Assembly (NCBI GenBank): GCA_965247775.1
Contig: OZ252031.1
Location: 310,001-374,000 of the forward strand
Direction: 5' to 3'
Source of the DNA: G965247775 sp965247775
Lineage (GTDB): Bacteria > Chloroflexota > Dehalococcoidia > Bin125
Length of the DNA: 64,000 nucleotides
A program made the translations under genes and the position numbers. Under the pieces are notes generated by a model. That model was given only the letters and a program-made list of their open reading frames with translations, was not told the origin of the DNA and did not search any database. This document shows positions 43,201-50,965 of this stretch, one piece after another. Each line of letters opens with the position of its first letter. Position 1 is the stretch's first letter.

Positions 43201-44717
43201 GGGCCGGGGTGGTGGTGGCCGATCGCGAGGAAGCGCGGGCCCGTTTGCTGCGTGGCCATTGCGAGGCGGCGGGTCCGATCACGGCCGCGGAGCTGGCCGC
43301 ACGCAGTGGGGTGCGCAGGGAGGATGTGGAGCGCGGTCTGGCGCAGGTGGAGGCCTCCGGACATGTGATGCGGGGTCGGTTCTCGCCGGCGCCGCCCGGC
43401 TCGGACGATGCGCCCGAGGAATTCTGCGATCGGCGGCTGCTGGCGCGCATCCACCGCTACACGCTGGATTTGCTGCGCAAGCAGATCGAGCCCGTGGGCG
43501 CGCGCGACTTCATGCGCTTTCTGCTGCGCTGGCAGCATCTCACGCGGGAGACGCGGCTGAGCGGGAAGGCGGGGGTGCGCGCCGCCGTCGAGGGGCTGCA
43601 GGGCTTCGAGGCGCCGGCGGTGAGCTGGGAGCGCGACCTCCTGCCGGCGCGGGTGGCCGAGTACGACCCGGCCTGGTTGGACGAACTCTGCCTGGACGGC
43701 ACGCTGACCTGGGGCCGGCTGACGCCACGAAAGCCGAGTGGCGATGGGACGGCGCCGGCCTCGCCGTCGCGGGTGATGCCGGTGACGGTGGCGACGCGGG
43801 CGGACTTCCCCATGCTGCGGGCGGGCGTGCGGGCGGGCGGTGGGGCGGGGGCGGACAGCGAGGACGGCGAGGGGCGCGCGAGTCTTGAAGCGGGGTCCGG
43901 CGCGTCACGGGCCGTGCTTGCGGTGCTGCGGGATCGGGGGGCGCTGTTCTTCGACGAGATCGTCAACGGCAGCCGCCAGCTGGCGACGGAGGTGGAGAAC
44001 GCTCTGCGGGACCTTGTGGCGCGGGGTCTGGTGCACGCGGACGGGTTCGAGGGGCTGCGACATCTGGCGGGGCGGCGTCGCCGAGCGCCCGTGGGACGCC
44101 GGCGGGTGGGGTCGCAATACCCGGGGGGGATCTTCCGCGGGGGCGGCCCGGCCGGACGCTGGGCGCTGATGGACGCGGCGGGCCTGGACCTGGATAGCGA
44201 CGATCTGGCCGAGCGGACGGCCGAGGTCCTGCTGGCCCGCTACGGCGTGGTCTTCCGGGACCTCATCGCGCGGGAGAGCCAGACCGTCCCGTGGCGGCAC
44301 GTGCTGAAGGCGCTGCGCCGCATGGAGGCGCGCGGCGTCGTGCGAGGCGGGCGCTTCGTCTCGGGCTTCCTGGGGGAGCAATACGCGCTGCCGGAGGCGG
44401 TGGAGGCCGTGCGGGCGGTGCGCAAGCGCGAGCGCAGCGGGGAGCGGATCTCCCTCAGCGCCGTGGACCCGTGCAACCTGGCGGGCATTGTGCTGCCCGG
44501 AGAGAGGGTGACAGCGCGGCCGGGGGAGTCGCTGGTGCTGGTGGACGGGGCGCTGCCGGAGGAGGCGGAGGCGGGGGGGCGCATTCCCTGGCCCCAGCGG
44601 CCCGGGGAGGTCCAGGCGACGCCGCGAGAGGACATCGCGGGGGGCTCGGGCGGCTCGTCCGCAGAGATGAGCGATGCGGCGGCCCGCCGGGCGGTGGAGC
44701 GGGTGACGGGAAGCTAG
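40230..44717 (+). CDS. lhr: Large ATP-dependent helicase Lhr
   Basis: About 1495 residues from ATG 40230 (GTG 40212 also possible). Superfamily-2 motifs: AAPTGSGKTLAAFLAG near residue 57, LIVDEIHALVRDRRG near 182, GLSATQRPIGEI, LVATASLELGIDVGSIDLVC and FLQRVGRSGHALGL. The Lhr core (two RecA folds, winged helix, domain 4) covers the first 850 or so residues, and a long C-terminal part follows, as in mycobacterial and E. coli Lhr. It is a 3'-to-5' DNA/RNA-DNA helicase of DNA repair; mycobacterial lhr is damage-induced. TAGAGT at 40208-40213 gives a 10-base leader. It stands back to back with the SOS-boxed three-Cys promoter. Confidence 0.93.
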   Translation: MVQMLDPPPPRRDVAVPAALREFHPAIQAWFVRHFEKPTEAQADGWPEIRARRDVLIAAPTGSGKTLAAFLAGIDALIRKAEAGLLDDGIAILYVSPLKALGSDIHRNLEAPLAEIREIASELGYDLPEIRVAVRSGDTTPSQRRAITKQPPHILITTPESLYLMLTAEKSRATLRQVRTLIVDEIHALVRDRRGSHLALSVARLEHVAKERPARIGLSATQRPIGEIAAYLVGTERRLPDGAPECVIVDRGHQRDLELSIEVPNSEMMAVASHEQWGEIYDCLTDLIAGHRTTLIFVNTRRLAERVAHQLSERVGAEHVASHHGSLSKERRLQMEQRLKRGELRALVATASLELGIDVGSIDLVCQIGSPRAIGTFLQRVGRSGHALGLTPRGKLFPSTRDELVECAALVRAVRAGRLDAIAQPVAPLDVLAQQIVAETACEDWRAADLLALFRTATPYRDLRREEFGEIVTMLRDGVGESGGRAAPLIHHDRINGVLRARRGGRMKALTNGGTIPETGDFRVVAEPDGIFVGSVNEDWAIESMAGDIFLLGTTSWRIKRIESGVVRAENAQGAPPTLPFWLGEAPGRTPELSQEVGSLRRDVVSGLSDVEALQEMLHEDCGLEGLGAAQLIDYVRTSHTSLGVIPSERDVVFERFFDEAGDQHLVVHAPFGARINRAWGLALRKRFCVRFDFELQAAANDDAIVLSIGPAQSFALEEAFGYLKADNAEAALEQAILYVPQWGTRWRWNATRALAVERQRGGKKVPPQIQRMRADDLLASVFPAQVGCQENLTGPLEYPDHPLVRQTREDCLREWMDVDGLVSTLRRVEGGEIRLHARDTTEPSPMAHEVINGKPYTFLDDAPLEERRTRAVMLRHALPNDARDLAALDPDAIARVQDEAWPEPRDAEEVHEVLLSLVALSAERARGWADRITELVQAGRAAAVELAGVGADAPLPGLRRRYWFAAENLPLIEMLFPGAPVTPTLSLPFGAGVVVADREEARARLLRGHCEAAGPITAAELAARSGVRREDVERGLAQVEASGHVMRGRFSPAPPGSDDAPEEFCDRRLLARIHRYTLDLLRKQIEPVGARDFMRFLLRWQHLTRETRLSGKAGVRAAVEGLQGFEAPAVSWERDLLPARVAEYDPAWLDELCLDGTLTWGRLTPRKPSGDGTAPASPSRVMPVTVATRADFPMLRAGVRAGGGAGADSEDGEGRASLEAGSGASRAVLAVLRDRGALFFDEIVNGSRQLATEVENALRDLVARGLVHADGFEGLRHLAGRRRRAPVGRRRVGSQYPGGIFRGGGPAGRWALMDAAGLDLDSDDLAERTAEVLLARYGVVFRDLIARESQTVPWRHVLKALRRMEARGVVRGGRFVSGFLGEQYALPEAVEAVRAVRKRERSGERISLSAVDPCNLAGIVLPGERVTARPGESLVLVDGALPEEAEAGGRIPWPQRPGEVQATPREDIAGGSGGSSAEMSDAAARRAVERVTGS

Positions 44718-44721
44718 GACG

Positions 44722-45238
44722 ATGTCTCAGTTCGGCTGCTGGAGAGCGGAAGGGACTGTACGCGGCGCTTGGCTCGTTGGTGGCGGCCTTCGGTGAGCTT
44801 GAGATCGCAACCCACTATCTGATCTGGGTGTTGATCAACAAGGATAATCCGCGAATAGGGCGCGAGCTGACGGAGCGCTGGACGCTGGGGCGGCGGCGGT
44901 GGAAACGACCGCAGGCAAGGTGGAGCGCATCAGCACGAAGCGGAACGACGCGATCCATGCGGTGACCACGTCGGTGAGGGGCGTCAGCGGGCGGACGAGG
45001 CAGCTTCTCGTTCGCACGCGGTTGGTTCTGGAATCCAGATGACGGGTTCCCACTTGGGGAGTGGCAGTACGACGTCAATGGTCTGGGGGCGCTGGAGGAC
45101 GAGTGTTGGGAACTCTGGGAAGAAGTCGAACGCGTTCGGACGAGAGCCCAATACTTCCCGAAGGATCCCCTCGAATTCCCTGACCTCAGTAAGATTGAGG
45201 CCCTCTCCGACGAGGGCCTCGCTTTTGGCCCGGGCTGA
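44722..45238 (+). pseudogene. Frameshifted hypothetical gene
   Basis: Coding-like text passes through all three frames: GLYAALGSLVAAFGELEIAT then LIWVLINKDNPRIGRELTER, then KVERISTKRNDAIHAV in another frame, and from about 45055 EWQYDVNGLGALEDECWELW, AQYFPKDPLEFPDLSKIEAL and a TGA at 45238. The pattern (membrane-like helix, an R-N-D-x-I-H motif, acidic tail) recalls small phage or R-M associated helical proteins, but I recognise no family. At least two frameshifts. Confidence 0.4.
45197..45226 (+). terminator. Rho-independent-like terminator
   Basis: GAGGCCCTC - TCCGAC - GAGGGCCTC, a perfect 9-bp stem, followed by GCTTTT. One of the few hairpins in the window followed by a T-run. It lies inside the last codons of the decayed gene, ahead of the convergent PPOX gene. 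Confidence 0.6.
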
Positions 45239-45245
45239 GGGGCGG

Positions 45246-45662
45246 TTAGCTCCAGGCCTGCATCTTGGGGCCCATGCCGCGGATCTTCTCGACGTCGATC
45301 TTGACGAGCAGGCGCTGCTCGCCGGGCTGGCGGAAGGGGTAGGTGTCCAGGCCCAGGAAGCGGTTGGCGAGCTTGTCGATCTGGTCGTCGGCGCCTTCCG
45401 TCGTGACGGTGGCCTTGCCGTAGATGGCGGCGTAGGCTTGCGGGTCGTCCTTGCTCTGCACGGTGACGATGACGTTGGGGTTGTTACGGATGTTGTCGGG
45501 CTTGACGCGGCCCTCGGCAGAGTTGAACTGCGGCGTGTCGCCGTCGACGTCCATCCAGATCATGGTGATCTGGGGGCTGCCGTCCTTGTTGATGGTGACG
45601 ACGTGGCCGTAGGCCTTGTCCTCGAGCAGGTTCTTGACCGACTGCGGCAGTGCGATCCCCAT
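45246..45662 (-). CDS. PPOX-class F420-dependent reductase-like protein
   Basis: 138 residues. ALPQSVKNLLEDKAYGHVVT, INKDGSPQITMIWMDVDGDT, VKPDNIRNNPNVIVTVQSKD and a C-terminal LLVKIDVEKIRGMGPKM fit PPOX-class F420-dependent reductases (PF01243-like) very well. A TACAAT hexamer on the reverse strand (45738-45733) may be the -10. Together with the other PPOX and LLM proteins it suggests use of F420, but no F420 biosynthesis gene is in the window. Confidence 0.88.
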   Translation of the reverse strand: MGIALPQSVKNLLEDKAYGHVVTINKDGSPQITMIWMDVDGDTPQFNSAEGRVKPDNIRNNPNVIVTVQSKDDPQAYAAIYGKATVTTEGADDQIDKLANRFLGLDTYPFRQPGEQRLLVKIDVEKIRGMGPKMQAWS

Positions 45663-45781
45663 GTTCCCAGTCCCTTCCGCTGCCCGCCCACACCCTTCGT
45701 GCCGACGGCGTTCGATGCCTCATTGCGGGCGCATTGTAGGCGAAGCGCGGGCCCCGGGATGTCGCCTGCGCGTCGGGGAGG

Positions 45782-46609
45782 TCAGCGCTGGTAGCTACGG
45801 GTCAGGGACTCGGTGGGGTCCGTTTCGATGCCGAGTGAGGCGATGGGATAGCGCAGGCCGTTGCGGTGCAGGCGCTCGAGGCCGTCGACGATCTTGGGCA
45901 GGTAGCGGGGCGGCAGGGCGATGAGAAGTTCGTCGTCCTGGACGCCGCCGAAGCGGCGCTCGGCGAAGCAGGGGATGGAGAGGCTGGGCTCGCCGCCGCG
46001 CAGGGCGCGGCCCCAGGAGTCGGCGCAGGCGGACTCGCCGACGCAGCTGAAGTCAAGCTTCTTGTAGCCGCTGAACTGGAGGGCGTTGATGAGAATGATC
46101 ATCTGGCCGGGGGTGGCGTAGATGAGGGCGACGTCGGGGGGGTCGAGGCGGCCGGACACAATCGGCGAGACGGCCAGGGCGCGGTAGCGGCCGTAGGGCA
46201 GGCAGTCCATGGCTTGCTGATGGGCGACGGCGTCGGCGTCGGTCTCGAACCAGACGCCGGCCATGTCCGTGCGCCGGCGCCAGTCCGGCTCCTGCGGATA
46301 GAGGCCGACGGGCGCACCGCATTGGGGCCCGCTGAGATCGTCCATGGTGATGCCCAGGGTGCGATGCAGCCAGCGCGCCTGGGCCACGATCTGGTCGAGG
46401 GCGTGCTTGCGGTCGGGGCGCCGGATGCGCTGGACGGCCTCCATGGCGGCGACGGTCTCGAAGAGCTTCATGCCGACGGGGGTGGCGCGGAGGCGCAGGT
46501 AGCGGTTGAGGCCGTCGACGAGTGCGGGCCAGTCGTAGGTGTCGGGCTCGGGCGGGGCGTCGGGGGCGACGCCGAGTGTCACGTCCGGGTCGTCGTGATC
46601 GGGCGACAT
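45782..46609 (-). CDS. DUF169 protein
   Basis: 275 residues from ATG 46609, with AAGGAGA upstream. LVDGLNRYLRLRATPVGMKL near residue 31, LDQIVAQARWLHRTLGITMD, YATPGQMIILINALQFSGYK and SCVGESACADSWGRALRGGE are DUF169 landmarks; the conserved cysteines (C in SCVGESACAD and IPCF) may bind a metal or cofactor. Role of DUF169 unknown. Diverges from the CaiB gene. Confidence 0.82.
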   Translation of the reverse strand: MSPDHDDPDVTLGVAPDAPPEPDTYDWPALVDGLNRYLRLRATPVGMKLFETVAAMEAVQRIRRPDRKHALDQIVAQARWLHRTLGITMDDLSGPQCGAPVGLYPQEPDWRRRTDMAGVWFETDADAVAHQQAMDCLPYGRYRALAVSPIVSGRLDPPDVALIYATPGQMIILINALQFSGYKKLDFSCVGESACADSWGRALRGGEPSLSIPCFAERRFGGVQDDELLIALPPRYLPKIVDGLERLHRNGLRYPIASLGIETDPTESLTRSYQR

Positions 46610-46709
46610 AGGGTCTCCTTGCCGGGCTGCGTGCGGGGCGCGGCTAACAGCGCCCGCGCGGGTCGTTAGAATCGGGGCGCTGATCCCGCTCAGTGAGAGG
46701 AAGCCCGCC

Positions 46710-47969
46710 ATGCCCGCCCTCGACGGAATGCGCGTTCTGGACATGACCCAGTACGAGGCCGGCACGTCCTGCACGCAGGCGCTGGCTTGGCTGGGGGCGG
46801 ACGTGGTGAAAATCGAGCGGCCGGAGGGGGGGGATCCGGGCCGTGTGGTGTCGACGGGGACGGACCACTCGCCGTATTTCCTCGCCTGGAACAGCAACAA
46901 GCGCAGCGTGACGCTGGACCTGCAGAGTTCGGCGGGCCGGGATCTGTTTCTGCGGCTGGTGCCGAAGTTCGACGCGTTCGTCGAGAACTACGGGCCGGGG
47001 GTGATCGAGAAGATGGACATCGGCTACGCGGTGCTGCAGGGGATCAACCCGGGCATCATCTACGGGCGGATCAAGGGGTTCGGGCTGAGCGGACCCTACG
47101 CGGGCTACAAGTGCTACGACATGATCACACAGGCGATGGGGGGTGGGTTTTCCACCACCGGCGCGCCGGACGGCCCGCCGATGCGGCCGGGCCCGACGAT
47201 CGGCGACGCCGGCAGCGGGGTGCAGATGGCGCTGGCGATGACGGCGGCGTACGTGGAGAAGCTCCGCACGGGCGAGGGCCAGCTGATCGACCTGTCGATG
47301 CAGGAGGCGTACACGTACTACATGCGGACGATGCTGGCCACTTCGGGCGACTACCACCGTGTGCCGGCCTCGCGGCAGGGCAACGACGCGGGGGCGCCCA
47401 CGGACCTCTATCCGTGCAAGCCGGCGGGGTTGAACGAGCCCGCCGGCCCGAACGACTACGTGTACATCATGGTCGTGACGACGCGGATGTGGGACACGCT
47501 GTGCCTGGCGATCGAGCGGCCGGATCTGCTGGCGGACCCGCGCTTCGAGCGGGGGAGCAAGCGGCGGGCGCATCGCGACGCCCTCCATGCGGAGATCGCG
47601 ACGTGGACGCGCCAGCACACGAAGCACGAGGCGATGCGGATCCTGGGTGAGGCCGGCGTGCCCTGCGGCTACGTGGCCGACACGACCGACTATTGGAAGG
47701 ACCCGCACATGCAGGAGCGAGGGCTGATCCAGACGGTGCAGCATGCCGAGGCGGGCCCGATCGATCTGCTGCGCTGGCCGCCGCGGATGCGAGGGGCCGA
47801 GTTGCCCATGCGGGCGGCGCCCCTGCTGGGGGAGCACACGGAGGAAGTCCTGTCGCAGGAGCTGGGGCTGAGCCGGGGCGAGATCGCCGAGCTGACGGCG
47901 CAGGGCGTGCTGGGTTCGGGCGAAGCGCCGGAGGGGGCTGAGATCGATCTGGCGGAACCGGCGCGCTGA
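46710..47969 (+). CDS. CaiB/BaiF family CoA-transferase (class III)
   Basis: 419 residues. MRVLDMTQYEAGTSCTQALA, LGADVVKIERPEGGDPGRVV, WNSNKRSVTLDLQSSAGRDL and GFGLSGPYAGYKCYDMITQA are standard. The catalytic aspartate is in PGPTIGDAGSGVQMALAM near residue 169. Moves CoA between carboxylic acids. TAGAAT at 46667-46672 is a likely -10 and GAGAGGAAG the ribosome site. Partner hydratase or thiolase genes may be those elsewhere in the window. Confidence 0.92.
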   Translation: MPALDGMRVLDMTQYEAGTSCTQALAWLGADVVKIERPEGGDPGRVVSTGTDHSPYFLAWNSNKRSVTLDLQSSAGRDLFLRLVPKFDAFVENYGPGVIEKMDIGYAVLQGINPGIIYGRIKGFGLSGPYAGYKCYDMITQAMGGGFSTTGAPDGPPMRPGPTIGDAGSGVQMALAMTAAYVEKLRTGEGQLIDLSMQEAYTYYMRTMLATSGDYHRVPASRQGNDAGAPTDLYPCKPAGLNEPAGPNDYVYIMVVTTRMWDTLCLAIERPDLLADPRFERGSKRRAHRDALHAEIATWTRQHTKHEAMRILGEAGVPCGYVADTTDYWKDPHMQERGLIQTVQHAEAGPIDLLRWPPRMRGAELPMRAAPLLGEHTEEVLSQELGLSRGEIAELTAQGVLGSGEAPEGAEIDLAEPAR

Positions 47970-48093
47970 GGCGCATGGCCTCCGTCGTGCGCTGATCCCC
48001 TGCGACCGTGTTTCCGCGAGGCTTGTGCTGCTCCTAGACTCGGTCGAACGCGACGCGGGCCGCGGAGTTGGCAGTCGGTCCTGGGGGGAACCC

Positions 48094-48579
48094 ATGACGA
48101 CGCAAGCGATCAAGGACGAGAGGCTGCACGAGTTCATGATGCAGATCGTGGGTGACATGGGGGCGGCAGCCGGGGACCGTCTGGGGCTCTCCAAGGCGAT
48201 GGATGGGGTCGGCCCGCTGACGGCGGAGCAGCCGGCGGAGAAGACGGGGGCACACGTCCGCTCGGTGCGGGAGTGGCTGAACGCACAGGCGGCAGTGGGC
48301 TACATAACGTACGACCCGGAGGCTCAGACCTTGCACGCTGCCTCCAGAGCAGGCGATGGCCCTGGCGAACGAGGACAGCCCGGTCTTCATGGGGGGCGCA
48401 TGGGAAGTGGTGGGATCGATGTGGGGGACGAGCGACAGGATCGTCGATGCGTGGGAGCCGTGATGGGGGCGCAGGCGGGTGAGGCGCGGCACCAGGAGAT
48501 GTTCAACGAGGCGGGATTCGGCCGCTTCCGGCGGGCGACGGAGACGCCGTTCAACCTGATCCTGGAGGCACGGCCGTAG
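48094..48579 (+). pseudogene. SAM-methyltransferase remnant with the catalytic domain deleted
   Basis: The N-terminal part is clear: ATG 48094, TQAIKDERLHEFMMQIVGDM, GDRLGLSKAMDGVGPLTAEQ, SVREWLNAQAAVGYITYDPE. Near 48340 the frame shifts to LPPEQAMALANEDSPVFMGG and reaches a stop. Then, back in the first frame, only HQEMFNEAGFGRFRRATETP and the ending LILEARP remain, which is the family C-terminus. The SAM-binding Rossmann fold between them is missing. Same family and damage type as the remnant at 19266. TAGACT at 48035-48040 would be its -10. Confidence 0.7.
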
Positions 48580-48644
48580 CGGGTGAGGCGCGCGAACGGA
48601 AGGCAGGGCTGGCGCCGGTCCTGCCGCGGGGGCGCATCCGGCTC

Positions 48645-49094
48645 TTGATCTTGGGCTCGCTGCCGAGCGACGCATCGATCGCGCGGGGGGAGTACTACGG
48701 GCACCCGGGGAACCACTTCTGGCGCGTGCTGGAGGGGTGTGACGTGATCGCGGCGGCGGAGGCGCCGTATCGCCGTCGTATCGCGCAGGTGCGGAGGCGC
48801 GGCCTGGCGATCTGGGATCTGTACGCGTCGGCGGAGCGCGAGGGGTCGGGGGACGATCGCATCGAGCGGGCTGAGGCGAATGACATCCCCGGTCTGTGGC
48901 GGGAGCGGGGTCCGTTTCCCGTCGCGCTGAACGGGCGGCGGGGGCGGGAGTGGCGGCGGCTGTTCGGAGAGCTGCCGGTGGAACCAGTGGCGCTGCCATC
49001 GACGAGTCCGCGGCCGCTGCACTGGAACACGGCGGCGTCGCGGCGGGCGGCGCTGCGGGAGTGGTGCGCGGCGCTGGGGGTGGTGGGGGGCTAA
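48645..49094 (+). CDS. DNA-deoxyinosine / mismatch-specific uracil-DNA glycosylase family protein
   Basis: At least 149 residues. LILGSLPSDASIARGEYYGH, PGNHFWRVLEGCDVI, RRRGLAIWDLYASAEREGS and the ending LPSTSPRPLHWN are landmarks of family 6 (hypoxanthine) and Mug-like glycosylases; the S-T-S-P-R block is the minor-groove/catalytic loop. It removes deaminated bases. The start is unclear: TTG 48645 leaves the first strand very short, and the frame is open upstream without ATG or GTG; CTG 48609 behind GGAAGG is an alternative. Lies directly after the methyltransferase remnant. Confidence 0.8.
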   Translation: MILGSLPSDASIARGEYYGHPGNHFWRVLEGCDVIAAAEAPYRRRIAQVRRRGLAIWDLYASAEREGSGDDRIERAEANDIPGLWRERGPFPVALNGRRGREWRRLFGELPVEPVALPSTSPRPLHWNTAASRRAALREWCAALGVVGG

Positions 49095-49118
49095 GAGGCC
49101 TTGCGGCGAGAGCGTGGT

Positions 49119-50075
49119 TCAGTGCTCGCGGCCGCGGTCGAGGATGGCGACGAGGGCCGTGAGCATGGTGAGGTAGGGGACGGGGACGTCGAGTTCGCGG
49201 GCGCGGGCGAGGGGGCGCTGCCACAGGGCCTCGACCTCCAGGGGGCGGCCCTCGACGAAGTCGATCATGGTGCTGGGCCGGTAGGGGCCGATCTTGTCGG
49301 TCTGGGCGAACATCCTGGCGACGTGGGCGGGGCCGTCGATGCGAAAGGCTTCGCGGCGGTCGGCGAGGTCGGCGTTGCCGGCGGCGACGACCTCCTCCAT
49401 GGTGGCGCGGGCGGCGGCGCGGAGTTCCGGGTCGCCGATGATGCGGTCGACGCTCACGCCGCCGGCGATGACGGTGAAGCCGTTGAATGGGATATTCCAA
49501 CAGAGCTTCTCCCAGCGCGCGGCGCGGAGGGAGACGTGGGGGGTGCAGTCGACTTCGGCGGCGGCCCAGAGGGCGAGGGCGCGGTCGACCTCGGCGGGGT
49601 CGTCGAGGAGGTGGCCGACGGTGACGGCGCCGTAGCCGATATGGCGTACGTGTCCGGGATCGACGCGGTTGATGCCGACGAAGGCCATGCCGCCGAAGAT
49701 GCGCTCAGGACTGAACCATTGACCGAAGCGCTCCTCCAGGCCGAGGCCGTTCATGAGGACGAGGATGCGCGTGCGGGGGCCGATGCAGGGGCGGATGAGG
49801 TCCGGCACTGCGTCAATGGAGGTGGCCTTGAGCGAGCAGATGACCCAGTCGGCGGGGCCGATCTGCGTGGGATGGCGGGCGATCGCGGGGCTGGGGAAGT
49901 CCATGTCGCCGCGGGGGCTGGTGATGTGGAGGCCGCCCGCCTTGACGGCGTCGTAGTCGCGGCGCATGAGGAAGTGGACGTCGTGACCGGCCTCAGCGAG
50001 GCGGCCGCCGTAGTAGCAGCCGATGGCGCCGGCGCCGATCACGGCGACGCGCTGTGGGGCCGTGGTCCGGGGCAT
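49119..50075 (-). CDS. Ketopantoate reductase-family (PanE/ApbA) oxidoreductase
   Basis: 318 residues from ATG 50075. QRVAVIGAGAIGCYYGGRLA near residue 9 is the NADP Rossmann motif; ICSLKATSIDAVPDLIRP holds the catalytic lysine, LVLMNGLGLEERF the asparagine, and EKLCWNIPFNGFTVIAG with a later KIGPYRPSTMIDFVEGRPLE the conserved C-terminal S-M-x-D-F/E block. It would make pantoate for CoA, or reduce a related 2-oxoacid. Eleven bases after the alpha/beta-hydrolase gene, same transcript. Confidence 0.88.
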   Translation of the reverse strand: MPRTTAPQRVAVIGAGAIGCYYGGRLAEAGHDVHFLMRRDYDAVKAGGLHITSPRGDMDFPSPAIARHPTQIGPADWVICSLKATSIDAVPDLIRPCIGPRTRILVLMNGLGLEERFGQWFSPERIFGGMAFVGINRVDPGHVRHIGYGAVTVGHLLDDPAEVDRALALWAAAEVDCTPHVSLRAARWEKLCWNIPFNGFTVIAGGVSVDRIIGDPELRAAARATMEEVVAAGNADLADRREAFRIDGPAHVARMFAQTDKIGPYRPSTMIDFVEGRPLEVEALWQRPLARARELDVPVPYLTMLTALVAILDRGREH

Positions 50076-50086
50076 GCGGGCGGCGC

Positions 50087-50941
50087 TCAGGCGGCGTGCT
50101 CGCGCAGGAAGGCGCGGATGGTGGCGGCCGTGGCGTCGCGCTTGGCGGGAGAGCGACAGTCGATGTCGAGGCAGCGGGCGTCGGGGGCCTCGGCGCAGAT
50201 CTTCTCCGAGACGCTCGTGGGGTGGAAATCGTCGCTGCCGGGGAGGATGAGGAGGGGGGTGGGGCAGGTGCGGAGCCACTCTGGGCGGACGGTGAAGTAG
50301 GGCGGACTGTCGGGCCAGATGGCGTCGGCGAAGGCGGTGACGAGGGCGACGTACTCTTCCCTGGGCATCTGGCGCAGCCGGGCGCGGAAGTCCGGGTCCT
50401 GGCCGGCGCGTTGCGCAAAGGGGCCGCTGGCGTTGTGCTGCACGAAGACGGGGTTTCGGATGGCCTCGTGCATGACGGGCTCGACGCCCTCCTCGCGGGC
50501 GAGGGCCAGGGTGGGCTCAAACATGGCGGTGAAGGTGGCGCGGGAGTTGGTGTGGTCGAGGCCGACGGGGTCCTGGCCCACGGCGCCGCTGATACGGTCC
50601 GGCGCCTCCTGGATGAGACGCAGCAAGTAGCCGACACCGATGCAGCCGCCCCAGACCTGCGCCCTGCCGACGCCGGCGTCGTCGAGGACGGCGAGCTGAT
50701 CCTGCCAGGCGAGGTCGTAGGAGAAGATCGTGGGTGCGTTCCAACTCTTGCCGGCGTGGCGCTGATCCATGGCGATGAGCGTGAACTCATCGGCGAGTTC
50801 GGCGATGGGGTCGATCGCGCCGCTGCGCCAGATTCCGGCCTGGCTACTGACGCCGCCGGGGGCGATGAGCAGGACGGGCGGGCCGCTGCCGTAGGTGTCG
50901 TAGTGGATGACGGCGCCGTCGGGCCGAGTGATGTCGGGCAT
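50087..50941 (-). CDS. Alpha/beta-hydrolase with cysteine at the nucleophile position
   Basis: 284 residues. GPPVLLIAPGGVSSQAGIWR, LIAMDQRHAGKSW and PTPLLILPGSDDFHPTS follow the alpha/beta-hydrolase core. The nucleophile elbow reads QVWGGCIGVGYLL near residue 98, with cysteine where serine is normal. At the place of the catalytic histidine the text is LDIDCRSPAKRDATA, without any histidine. Either an atypical enzyme or a non-catalytic member. TAGACT on the reverse strand (50968-50963) is its -10. The frame is otherwise intact. Confidence 0.8.
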   Translation of the reverse strand: MPDITRPDGAVIHYDTYGSGPPVLLIAPGGVSSQAGIWRSGAIDPIAELADEFTLIAMDQRHAGKSWNAPTIFSYDLAWQDQLAVLDDAGVGRAQVWGGCIGVGYLLRLIQEAPDRISGAVGQDPVGLDHTNSRATFTAMFEPTLALAREEGVEPVMHEAIRNPVFVQHNASGPFAQRAGQDPDFRARLRQMPREEYVALVTAFADAIWPDSPPYFTVRPEWLRTCPTPLLILPGSDDFHPTSVSEKICAEAPDARCLDIDCRSPAKRDATAATIRAFLREHAA

Positions 50942-50965
50942 GCCAGGTCCTCTCCGGGCGCGAGT

